Source: Acidobacteriaceae bacterium (lineage in GTDB: Bacteria; Acidobacteriota; Terriglobia; Terriglobales; Acidobacteriaceae). Taken from it: a stretch of DNA of 7,979 nucleotides. A model generated the notes under the pieces. The model saw only the letters and a program-made list of their open reading frames with translations. It did not search any database and was not told the origin of the DNA. The stretch spans positions 1 to 7,979 of the forward strand of contig JASHTU010000375.1 in the NCBI GenBank assembly GCA_030040395.1, given 5' to 3'. Every line of letters begins with the position of its first letter. Position 1 is the stretch's first letter. A program made the position numbers and the translations under genes. This document shows, piece after piece, positions 1-6,188 of the stretch.

Positions 1-2561
1 GCGTTGGTGGGCAGCTTGGTCGCCGTTGTGGGCACGAGTCTCATCTGGGGAAGAGAATCGACGCTCATCTGCTGGGTGGCGGCGGCGCCGACAATGGTCT
101 CATTCTGGAGGCGACCTGAACTGAATACGCCGCCGGGCGATGCGTCGATGACCGGATGGAGAGCAGTGGCCAGACTTGGCGGGGTGAACAACGGGCCACT
201 GTGACCCCGCACGCCTGGCCCGGTGGTGGAGTGGCCAAGCACGCCAATGGGTTGCCCGACGATGCGCTCCACCGAGATGCGCTCTGGCTGGACGCCGCCC
301 ATGGAGCGCCCGACAACCCCAATGCCGCTGGCAGGGTCGCAGGACGACGCGGGGGGATTCTCGCCGGTGGCCAGGCCATAGACCGCCGATCCCTTCGACG
401 ACTGACCCAGGACGCCAATGCTGAAGTCAGTTCCGCGGCTGCGGCCGTACAACCCGACGGAACCCTCGCCGGTGTAGATGTTGTCGGCAGCAAATGTTGC
501 GTTGTACCCCACGGCGGTATTGATGACGGTTACGTCTCCAAACACGTCCGGGCCGTCTCCATCGCCGTGGTTGATCGCGTCATACGGCCCGAATTGCAAA
601 CCAAAGTTGTCAGCGGTGTTGAATTGGCCCACATTGAGGCTGTCGAAGGAGTCGCTGGCCCCGTAGCCCTGGCCAATGGCCCAGCCGTTCTCCGCAGGCG
701 GATAACTGAAATTGAATGGGTTGTCCGGGTCGATGGCTCCCGCCGCGACATCCTCGGCGCCGAGGGCCGCGAGAAGCTTGGTTCCATCCACGCTGCCCAG
801 TCCCGTGCAGGAATCCCAACCCGTGGCGGCGGTGTAAAAGGGCGAATCGGGAGTGTCGCCCGAGTCGTTGTTCCCGAACGTGATGTCGTTGCATGCCTTG
901 GGATGTGCGTAGAGTGTGGGGTGGAGAAAGCCGATGGGCTGGCCGAGAGCCTGGTTGAGAACTGCCGTCAGCCCGGCGTAGAGGGGAGCTACGCAACTGG
1001 TGCCGACGAAACCGTAGGGAATGGCGTTGAGAAAGAAACCGGTGAGCGCGGTCATGCCTGCCACGTCGGGCACGCCGCGGCGCACGCCTCCGTCGTTCTT
1101 TGAAGTTGGCGGCGGCTTGAGTGCAGCCTGGTAACCGGGCAGCGGAAAATTATCGCTTACGCCGCCGCCGGTGGCGCCAAAGTCGGAATTTTTCTGACCG
1201 AAGGGCGAGGTGGTGGTAAAAGCGTCACTCCACACAAACTCCTTAAAGGTTGGCGGCGGGCCGGGGGTCACGCTGCCGATGATTGTGCCTCCACAGGACA
1301 CTGCCCACGGATCGCTGCTGGGAAAACTTGTGTGGCAGTGGCTGTCGACCACCATATCGTCGGCGCCCCAATCGCCCAACGCGATGAACACGGTAATGCC
1401 TGCGGTGGCTGCTAACTGAAAAAAAACGCTCAGAGCGAAAGCCACGCTGCCGGTGTCGGTGGGACTCCCGATTGTGCCGCTGTCATCCTGCAACGACAAC
1501 ACCCAGCTGGCTGTCAGCACCGACGGCTGGTTTTGGCCGGTATCGGGAACGACGGCGCTGGCGATAAAGGTAAGCCATCCCTGCTCGGTGTTTTCGGTGA
1601 AGTACACGTTCACGGTCGCGCCCTGGGCGATGGTCGACGAGGTAGAAATGTCCTGTGTAAGCTCGGCGCAGTCATTGGCGATGGCCGAGGTGAATGGCGG
1701 AGTCAGGGATGTGACAGTGGCGGGAACATTTGAGTAAGTCGTGCCATCGACGGTTAGATCGATGTTGACCAGGTTGGGCGGCGTGTTAAAGCCTTTGGGC
1801 AACGACGGGAAATAATCCTTGACAATGTCGTTGGTCAGATAGGCAGCAGGCGAAGGCGCGAACACGCCGATGGTCTGACAGTTGGCCCCGGTGTTGGGAA
1901 AATTGTAGAGGCCGGCTATGGTCGATGCTAACAGTCCACTGGACAGTGGCGGATCTCCTGTGCCCGCACGGCATCCTGCAATGCGGTTGTCGAGGCCAAT
2001 GACAGAGATGACGATGCCGCTGAGGGCGGGCGGCAGATAGACCTGGCCATCGAAACCGCGATAGGTCTGCATGGCTGGAGCGGGCGCCGGCTGAGTGGTG
2101 GCAGGCGGAGCGCCGGAGTCGGCTGGCGCAGCCGCTCCCGGGGTCTGCGTCGATACGCCGTGGGTGTTTTGCGGCAGCGGCGCACTGTATTGATTCAGCG
2201 AGACACCGAAGGCTGTGCTCCACTGTGCGGCAGTACCCTGCACGATGACAGTTCGCCGGCCCAGGTGACTCTGGACGACCGACATACCCTGCGATTTCAC
2301 GAAAGTGGTGACCGTGTCGACATCGGTTTGCGCGGCTCCGTAAATCTGCGTGATTTCATCGGGAGAGAGGAATCGACGCTGTCCGGGGGGAGTCTGCTGC
2401 CAATAGTCGAGATCCGGTATTGCCGGACTTCCAGGCCGCTGGCGAAGGAGGAGCGTGGCGGATACGTTGGCAGTGGTGGCAAGTGATCCTTTGAGGGTTG
2501 CGCTGGCGGGACGAGGGCGTTGGCTGCCCGCTATAGGCTGATAGCCGGATGGAGGAGTCAT
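1..2561 (-). CDS. S53 family (pro-kumamolisin/sedolisin) serine-carboxyl protease with C-terminal GxxGxS repeat extension; 3' end beyond the window
   Basis: A frame of 853 codons reads from ATG 2561-2559 to the left edge; I checked every codon and found no stop. Residues about 32-180 form a pro-kumamolisin activation domain (RFLSPDEITQIYG at 63-75, AFGVSLNQY at 117-125), interrupted by a Pro/Ala/Thr-rich stretch of about 40 residues (127-166). The S53 catalytic domain spans about 200-603. Catalytic Glu300 and Asp304 lie in AELTQDI, the oxyanion Asp397 in ALGDWGA, and the nucleophile Ser522 in FVGTSCVAPLYAGL. Likely calcium ligands are Asp559 (NDITFGNN) and Asp583/Asp592 (GWDSCTGLGSVDG). All essential residues are present, so an active acid endopeptidase is expected. 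Residues after about 605 do not belong to S53 and carry GxxGxS repeats. No classical signal peptide is seen; kumamolisin precursors also lack an obvious one. An in-frame ATG at 2618 is possible, but 2561 has the better ribosome binding site. Confidence 0.93.
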   Translation of the reverse strand, partial: MTPPSGYQPIAGSQRPRPASATLKGSLATTANVSATLLLRQRPGSPAIPDLDYWQQTPPGQRRFLSPDEITQIYGAAQTDVDTVTTFVKSQGMSVVQSHLGRRTVIVQGTAAQWSTAFGVSLNQYSAPLPQNTHGVSTQTPGAAAPADSGAPPATTQPAPAPAMQTYRGFDGQVYLPPALSGIVISVIGLDNRIAGCRAGTGDPPLSSGLLASTIAGLYNFPNTGANCQTIGVFAPSPAAYLTNDIVKDYFPSLPKGFNTPPNLVNIDLTVDGTTYSNVPATVTSLTPPFTSAIANDCAELTQDISTSSTIAQGATVNVYFTENTEQGWLTFIASAVVPDTGQNQPSVLTASWVLSLQDDSGTIGSPTDTGSVAFALSVFFQLAATAGITVFIALGDWGADDMVVDSHCHTSFPSSDPWAVSCGGTIIGSVTPGPPPTFKEFVWSDAFTTTSPFGQKNSDFGATGGGVSDNFPLPGYQAALKPPPTSKNDGGVRRGVPDVAGMTALTGFFLNAIPYGFVGTSCVAPLYAGLTAVLNQALGQPIGFLHPTLYAHPKACNDITFGNNDSGDTPDSPFYTAATGWDSCTGLGSVDGTKLLAALGAEDVAAGAIDPDNPFNFSYPPAENGWAIGQGYGASDSFDSLNVGQFNTADNFGLQFGPYDAINHGDGDGPDVFGDVTVINTAVGYNATFAADNIYTGEGSVGLYGRSRGTDFSIGVLGQSSKGSAVYGLATGENPPASSCDPASGIGVVGRSMGGVQPERISVERIVGQPIGVLGHSTTGPGVRGHSGPLFTPPSLATALHPVIDASPGGVFSSGRLQNETIVGAAATQQMSVDSLPQMRLVPTTATKLPTN
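195..455 (-). repeat. GxxGxS protein repeats in the C-terminal extension of the S53 protease
   Basis: The encoded protein repeats a short glycine motif: GLYGRS (703-708), GVLGQS (716-721), a degenerate SAVYGLATG (725-733), GVVGRS (748-753), GVLGHS (773-778) and GVRGHSG (783-789). Neighbouring units are 10 or 13 residues apart where they are tight. Periodic GVxGxS units of this kind are typical of elongated beta-rich or fibre-like surface modules. The fold here is inferred, and the array may continue past the window edge. Confidence 0.7.
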
Positions 2562-2566
2562 AGGTG

Positions 2567-2572
2567 CTCCTT
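2567..2572 (-). promoter_or_regulatory. Ribosome binding site of the S53 protease
   Basis: AAGGAG on the minus strand, five bases before the ATG at 2561. This close match to the Shine-Dalgarno consensus fixes the start over the in-frame upstream ATG at 2618, whose GGGAG sits only about three bases from its start codon. A GATAAT hexamer at 2622-2617 could be a -10 element, but no matching -35 is visible. Confidence 0.7.
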
Positions 2573-2719
2573 GTCGAGAACTTGTGGCCCGGGTTGGCTC
2601 AGCAACGATAGGACGCATTATCTCCCGGTTTCGAGGCTGTGCGCCATCAATTTCAAAATAATCTTGTGCTTACCATGGTGGGTCTGCTTTCGGCCGGATT
2701 GACGGTTGAGGGGGGCGCG

Positions 2720-2893
2720 ATGGGGACGAGAGAAGTTTTCAGGCGTGTGTTTCTGCCGGCGGGGCAGCGGGGCGTGAGCCGGGCGGCGCTGTGCATGGTT
2801 GATTCGTCCCTGGCGACGGGCGTGTTACTGGAAAAGGCTGCCGATCTGAGCCGGCGGCTGGGCGGCGGCCTGCGCCGCAAACCGCCATTGTGA
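2720..2893 (+). CDS. Small hypothetical protein (57 aa)
   Basis: I do not recognise this product. It reads MGTREVFRRVFLPAG at the N-terminus and ends in a basic, glycine-rich tail (RRLGGGLRRKPPL). Its third codon positions are mostly G or C, as expected of a real gene in this GC-rich genome, and a GAGGGG stretch precedes the ATG by about six bases. In-frame starts further upstream (ATG 2675, GTG 2639) would add a hydrophobic segment (MVGLLSAGLTVEGGA), but neither has a clear ribosome binding site. No membrane helix or known domain is visible in the 57-residue form. It lies divergent to the protease and about 78 bases before the next small gene in the same direction. It may be a chance frame. 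Confidence 0.35.
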   Translation: MGTREVFRRVFLPAGQRGVSRAALCMVDSSLATGVLLEKAADLSRRLGGGLRRKPPL

Positions 2894-2957
2894 TGCCGCG
2901 CACAGGCGTGAGCGTAGGTGGTGGACATTCGCTGCAAATTGGGATCAGAATATGGGC

Positions 2958-2962
2958 GGAGG
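2958..2962 (+). promoter_or_regulatory. Ribosome binding site of the 65-aa small gene
   Basis: GGAGG eight bases upstream of ATG 2971, a strong Shine-Dalgarno match that decides the start and is the main support for this short gene. Confidence 0.6.
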
Positions 2963-2970
2963 ATCAGATT

Positions 2971-3168
2971 ATGAAGCCCCTACTCCAGCTCAACTTGGTG
3001 AGCGACAAAGAAAAGGCCGAGGCGGCAGCAAATCTTTCCGCTGAAAAGAAGGAAGAGGCCGAACCCGTTGTTACGGACAAGAACCTGAATCGAATGCTGA
3101 ACCGGATGACGCACAAGGCGTCGACGGAATTCAGGCGGAGTGGTAGCCCCGGCATTTTCTCGAAATGA
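2971..3168 (+). CDS. Small charged hypothetical protein (65 aa)
   Basis: A protein of 65 residues starting MKPLLQLNLVSDKEK. The start is chosen over upstream in-frame codons because GGAGG at 2958-2962 lies eight bases before this ATG. The first half is rich in Lys, Glu and Ala (about 12-34) and probably helical. The second half is basic (KNLNRMLNRMTHKASTEFRR, about 39-58) and ends in a Gly/Ser tail, SGSPGIFSK. There is no signal peptide, membrane segment or metal-binding cysteine. The size and charge would suit a small nucleic-acid-binding or protein-binding factor, but that is a guess. A hairpin begins at the base after the stop, so it may be transcribed alone or with the small frame upstream. 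Confidence 0.6.
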   Translation: MKPLLQLNLVSDKEKAEAAANLSAEKKEEAEPVVTDKNLNRMLNRMTHKASTEFRRSGSPGIFSK

Positions 3169-3205
3169 GGCGCTTCCGGTTGTGCCGCCACGCGGAGGGA
3201 GCGCC
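3169..3205 (+). terminator. Probable transcription terminator hairpin of the 65-aa gene
   Basis: GGCGCTTCC (3169-3177) pairs with GGGAGCGCC (3197-3205) over nine positions, with one G-T wobble. The 19-base loop contains a second small stem (GTG/CAC). It starts directly after the TGA stop. The downstream sequence is only moderately T-rich (CTTAGGTTGTGGTTT), so Rho-independent termination is plausible but not textbook. Confidence 0.45.
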
Positions 3206-3389
3206 CTTAGGTTGTGGTTTGCTCGAGGAATGGCGCTGGGGCGTGCCCAAAGTGGGATTTGTGTTTGAAAGGCAGATGCCGGAAAGCGCGCGGGTAGTGG
3301 GGTTTTCCTGGGAGGGGTGAAGCGGCTGCGGAGAAAGGCGCGGTTTCGCGAGAGGTAGCTTAAAAAGCTTCCCTCAGGTCACCCGGTTC

Positions 3390-3460
3390 AGGAGAAAACT
3401 ACCGCCGGTCCTTCGTTGCTGCGCTCCGCGGGATGGCATTCTGCACTGTCAAACGATGAG
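3390..3460 (-). repeat. Probable dispersed intergenic repeat (one copy)
   Basis: On the minus strand this reads TTTGACAGTGCAGAATGCCA, then CCCGCGGAGCGCAGCAACGA and AGGACC. It closely resembles an interspersed 'CAGAATGTCATCC...AGCGCAGCGAAGGACC' element that I recall from acidobacterial genomes, whose spurious translation contains CHPERSEGP-like peptides; here the translation contains ECHPAERSNEGPA. Only one copy lies in this window, so the assignment depends on memory of the family. The boundaries are approximate. Confidence 0.45.
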
Positions 3461-3555
3461 CTCTTACGCGCGGACCATGGAGCACCCGTTCCACATCCAA
3501 TCATGGGACTTTGAGGAACCAGGGATCGCGGCGTGTCATGGAGAGCCCTGGGGAA

Positions 3556-3579
3556 GGCCAGCGCAGCCCCGGCGCGGCC
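3556..3579 (-). terminator. Weak candidate terminator after the oxidase subunit III gene
   Basis: GGCCGCGC and GCGCTGGCC (minus strand) can form a GC-rich stem with one bulged base and a seven-base loop, about 25 bases after the stop at 3605. No T-run follows it, so it may instead act as a transcript-end stabiliser or be chance. Confidence 0.25.
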
Positions 3580-3604
3580 GAAATTGATTTGTTCCAACCG
3601 CCGT

Positions 3605-4369
3605 CTATTGTCCGAAGGTGAGAACCGCGAAGAGAATCAGCCAGGCGAAGCCCATGGCGTGCCAGAACCATGCGGTGGCGTCGACGCCGATCTGGCGATA
3701 CTCGACACGCTTGAACCAGTGCAGCGTGAAAACGCAGACGAGCAGGGCGAGAATGCCCAGCGTCAGGTGGGCGGCGTGCAGTCCGGTAATGAGATAGAAG
3801 AAATAGCTGGCCGGGGTGGACCAGCGATTGAAGCCGAAGCCTTCGGCGGTGAGCTGCTCCCACGCGACGCCTTGGCCGATGAGGAACAGGACGCCGAGAA
3901 TAAGCGTGGTGGCCAGCCAGGGGAGGGCGCGGCGCAGGGCGGGGCGGCCAAGCCCCAGCCATTCTTCGAGAACGTCGATCTCCTGAAAGATGTGGTACCT
4001 GGCCAGCTCCATGGTGAGCATGCTGAGCATGAGAATGGCGGAGTTGAGGAACAGGATGGGGGGCATCAGAATGGGATGCCAGTCGCCGACCTGGCGCAGG
4101 GTGCGCGGATCGAGGTGGGTGCCTGCCTGGCGCGCGTAGAAGAGCACCACGAGGACCACAAAGAACATCATGTCGCCGGCCAAGGCGCAGAAGATGAAGG
4201 CGCGCACGCGATAAAGCAGCTCGCGCGGGCCGCGATGAGAGTTCCTCCAATCGTCGTCTCCGCCGCCGCCTCCGCCGCCGGTGGGCCGCCGGTCAACGGG
4301 CGGTTTGCCGCCGGTGCCGGGAGCTTTGCGTTCCGTTTCGGCCGGGAGTGGGGTAAAGATGGAGGGCAT
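3605..4369 (-). CDS. Haem-copper (cytochrome c) oxidase subunit III
   Basis: 254 residues. This non-catalytic inner-membrane subunit supports the core of a terminal oxidase that reduces oxygen at the end of respiration. Five membrane helices are visible: about 52-79, 98-122, 147-170, 186-216 and 231-253. The family signatures are present: GLHAAH (His198, His201) in helix 4 and ATAWFWHAMGFAWLILF (from 231) in helix 5. Five helices rather than seven matches the shorter bacterial CtaE/CyoC-like type. The cytoplasmic N-terminus is Pro/Gly-rich with seven consecutive glycines (31-37) followed by three aspartates. GAGAGG five bases before the ATG supports this start. Subunits I and II are not in the window; in the minus direction, what follows is intergenic. 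It lies about 147 bases after pdxT with no shared function apparent. Quinol versus cytochrome c specificity cannot be told from subunit III. Confidence 0.9.
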   Translation of the reverse strand: MPSIFTPLPAETERKAPGTGGKPPVDRRPTGGGGGGGDDDWRNSHRGPRELLYRVRAFIFCALAGDMMFFVVLVVLFYARQAGTHLDPRTLRQVGDWHPILMPPILFLNSAILMLSMLTMELARYHIFQEIDVLEEWLGLGRPALRRALPWLATTLILGVLFLIGQGVAWEQLTAEGFGFNRWSTPASYFFYLITGLHAAHLTLGILALLVCVFTLHWFKRVEYRQIGVDATAWFWHAMGFAWLILFAVLTFGQ

Positions 4370-4516
4370 ATGAGCCTCTCAAGAACTCCAGGTTACTCTC
4401 ACTTTGGCTTGGACGCCTCCAAAATCTTAAGAGGATGCTGCCCTTGCGGGGAAAAGGGTTTCATCCGGTAAAGGCGGGGAGGGGGAAGCCAGCAGCAAAC
4501 AAATTCAACTTCCGTT

Positions 4517-5137
4517 TTACCGCGCCGGAGCGCCGCTGACAAGTGCGACGAAAAGGTGGTGCACGCGGCGGTCTGCCGAGAGTTCGGGATGAAAGGTGGC
4601 GGCCATGACCGTGCCCTGACGGACCAAGGCCGGATAGCCGTCGCGCCAAGCGAGCGCTTCGACCGTGGGGCCGATGGCGGCGATGCGGGGGGCGCGGATG
4701 AAAACCATTTCCAGCGGGCCGCCGGGGAGGGCGGTTTCCGCGGTGAGGATGGTGGAGTCGATCTGGCGGCCGTAGGCGTTGCGCTCCACGACGGCGTCGA
4801 GAAGGCCGAGGCTGTGCTGGGCTGGGTTGCGGACCTCGCGGGCGAGGAGGATGGCGCCGGCGCAGGTGCCGAAGACGGGTTTTTGCACGCAGAAGTCACG
4901 GAGGGCATTGAAGAAGTGGCGCTTTTCGAGGAACTTGAGCATGGTGGTGGATTCGCCGCCGGGGAGGACGAGGGCTTCGAGGGCGGACTGGGCGTCGAGG
5001 CGGAGGTCTTCAGGGGTTTTCACGAGCGAAGGCGCCGCGCCAGCCTGTTCAAGAGCGGCGGCGTGGGCGGCGTAGTCGCCCTGGATGGCGAGCACGCCGA
5101 TGCGGGGTTTTGATTGCATATCTACCAAGTCTGACAT
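4517..5137 (-). CDS. pdxT: Pyridoxal 5'-phosphate synthase glutaminase subunit PdxT
   Basis: 206 residues, the normal length. PdxT hydrolyses glutamine and channels the ammonia to PdxS for PLP (vitamin B6) synthesis; both are cytosolic. The class I glutamine amidotransferase triad is complete: nucleophile Cys92 in FGTCAGAI, with His183 and Glu185 in FHPELS. Other family marks are IGVLAIQGD (13-21), the oxyanion loop LPGGESTT (58-65) and the late VFIRAP segment. Neither possible start has a strong ribosome binding site. Met7 (ATG at 5119) would give the more usual short N-terminus before IGVLAIQGD, so the true start may be 18 bases later. Its partner pdxS is upstream in the same direction but separated by about 1.05 kb. 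TATAAG at 5175-5170 might serve as its own -10 element, though no good -35 is seen. Confidence 0.96.
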   Translation of the reverse strand: MSDLVDMQSKPRIGVLAIQGDYAAHAAALEQAGAAPSLVKTPEDLRLDAQSALEALVLPGGESTTMLKFLEKRHFFNALRDFCVQKPVFGTCAGAILLAREVRNPAQHSLGLLDAVVERNAYGRQIDSTILTAETALPGGPLEMVFIRAPRIAAIGPTVEALAWRDGYPALVRQGTVMAATFHPELSADRRVHHLFVALVSGAPAR

Positions 5138-5193
5138 CCACGATAGCGGTTTGCATGGATTGAGCGATTCTTATAGCTCTCCGCTTTCGGCTT

Positions 5194-5880
5194 TCAGAAA
5201 CGCCGGAAGCTCAGGCAGTGGCGCGAGGACGGAGTTTTTGCGAAACGAAATCGGAGATAGGCGGCTCGATATCGGACGAGGAATGAGCTGCATATTTCAA
5301 GAACTGGGTTCGGAGAATCCGAACTGCCCACCTTGTAGATCCGGAATTGACGAACCTTATCCGGAATCGAGCAGGAAACAACGATTCGTTGATCTCCAGG
5401 TCTCGTTACGAGATGGAAAGCCATCTGATCTCCCGGATAGGGAAGACGTGGTTGATCTCTCAGGGCGCGCTGAATGTTCTGAAGATCAGTAGTCGCATCG
5501 CCGAAAGGATGCTGATCTCGGAATTCGGCATTCAATTCGAAAGGGAACTGCCACGCTTGGACGGTGCAGGATTCCTCCTTTTCGATGACTTCGTTCACAT
5601 GTAGCCTTGCGCTTGAGCGCTTTCGCCTCTCGATTAACTCAATAGATATTCCGGTTGCCGTTACTGGGCCAATGTTCCGAAGGTCAACGTGTCCGCCGTA
5701 GGCCGGGCTAATGATCTGAAGGGCAAGGATGGGCTCGGTGGTGCGACGAGCAACCGTGCTGGAAGTCCTGGCGGCCCACAGCGAAATGAGAATCGCAGGA
5801 ATCCCAAGAAGGATGGACACAGCGATAGCCGCTATCGAGAGGAAGGCCGAGTTGCGTGGATCTAGGAAAAAAGAGGGCAT
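5194..5880 (-). CDS. Single-pass membrane protein of unknown function (228 aa)
   Basis: I do not recognise a named family. A clear hydrophobic helix spans residues about 12-37 (FLSIAAIAVSILLGIPAILI and on). It is followed by Arg38, Arg45 and Arg46, so by the positive-inside rule the large C-terminal part should be cytoplasmic. Residues about 50-85 include VDLRNIGPVTATGISIELIE, a pattern common in beta-sandwich domains that follow an N-terminal anchor in uncharacterised bacterial proteins. The C-terminal 35 residues are basic and aromatic (YRAAYLRFRF). The gene starts about 20 bases after the antitoxin stop codon, which suggests co-transcription, and ends 56 bases before pdxT. There is no good ribosome binding site. 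The DNA looks less GC-rich than the pdx genes on either side, consistent with acquired DNA. It shows no toxin motif and could be a cargo gene unrelated to the antitoxin. Confidence 0.7.
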   Translation of the reverse strand: MPSFFLDPRNSAFLSIAAIAVSILLGIPAILISLWAARTSSTVARRTTEPILALQIISPAYGGHVDLRNIGPVTATGISIELIERRKRSSARLHVNEVIEKEESCTVQAWQFPFELNAEFRDQHPFGDATTDLQNIQRALRDQPRLPYPGDQMAFHLVTRPGDQRIVVSCSIPDKVRQFRIYKVGSSDSPNPVLEICSSFLVRYRAAYLRFRFAKTPSSRHCLSFRRF

Positions 5881-5899
5881 AACGATCCGAAGGCAAAGC

Positions 5900-6082
5900 T
5901 CATTCAGTGCCTTGATCTGAACCTGCCTGATCGGGTGCGGCTATTAACCGTTGCCACTCGTCGAACGCGATGAAGATTGCTACATCCTTTCCGTTCTGGG
6001 TCACGATCTGTCCTTGCCCGTCGAGAGTGGCGTCGAGTATTTGCTCAAGATGCTCTCCCGCCTGACTGGCTTCCCATTTCAT
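5900..6082 (-). CDS. Phd/YefM-type antitoxin (60 aa)
   Basis: Sixty residues beginning MKWEASQAGEHLEQILDATL and continuing QIVTQNGKDVAIFIAFDEWQRL (25-46). The order is helix, then the IVTxxGKxVAVxxxxxEWxRL strand and helix, which is the Phd/YefM antitoxin fold. Proteins of this fold bind DNA as dimers, repress their own operon and neutralise a partner toxin through the C-terminus. Most relatives have about 75-90 residues, so the toxin-binding tail here is short (LIAAPDQAGSDQGTE). The next gene in the same direction encodes a membrane protein rather than a Doc, RelE or PIN toxin, so the antitoxin appears orphan. The start codon overlaps the end of a small upstream frame as ATGA at 6082-6079; I do not call that frame. 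The gene lies 106 bases after the pdxS stop. Confidence 0.8.
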   Translation of the reverse strand: MKWEASQAGEHLEQILDATLDGQGQIVTQNGKDVAIFIAFDEWQRLIAAPDQAGSDQGTE

Positions 6083-6188
6083 GCGACCAGCATATCGAGC
6101 GGAAACTGTCTCGCCAAGCGCTTCCGCGCGTTAAACATCTCCTTCATTGCCGCTTCCGACTTCGACCAGCGGTTTCCCAAATCGAACA

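Larger units (their letters stand above)
3206..3604. other. Intergenic region between the 65-aa gene and the oxidase gene
   Basis: About 400 bases between convergent genes. I find no convincing coding frame and no RNA gene. It contains a small inverted repeat (AGCTT-AAA-AAGCT, 3358-3370), a probable dispersed repeat (about 3390-3460) and an imperfect hairpin (3556-3579) near the end of the oxidase gene. Confidence 0.6.

Noticed and set aside
156..1103. Long plus-strand open frame of 315 codons
   Set aside because: It lies antisense to the S53 protease, whose catalytic Ser522 and calcium-site motifs are encoded here on the minus strand. Its own translation has no recognisable domain; long antisense frames are common in GC-rich genes.
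1786..2223. Minus-strand open frame of 145 codons
   Set aside because: Out of frame with the protease on the same strand, Arg/His/Ser-rich, and without domain features; the protease frame through this stretch contains recognisable S53 sequence.
2653..2937. Minus-strand open frame of 94 codons upstream of the protease
   Set aside because: Arg/Pro/Ser-rich composition typical of a shadow frame; the plus-strand frame has the better codon pattern.
3388..3597. Minus-strand frame of 69 codons after the oxidase gene
   Set aside because: Its C-terminal half is the translation of the probable dispersed repeat, and its start overlaps the candidate hairpin; no protein features are seen.
4441..4458. 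Possible terminator CCCTT-gcggggaa-AAGGG between pdxT and the oxidase gene
   Set aside because: The stem is only five base pairs and no adequate T-run follows on the minus strand.
4556..5113. Plus-strand frame of 185 codons
   Set aside because: Antisense to pdxT, whose Cys-His-Glu triad is intact; the plus-strand product is a Gly/Glu/Ala-rich shadow.
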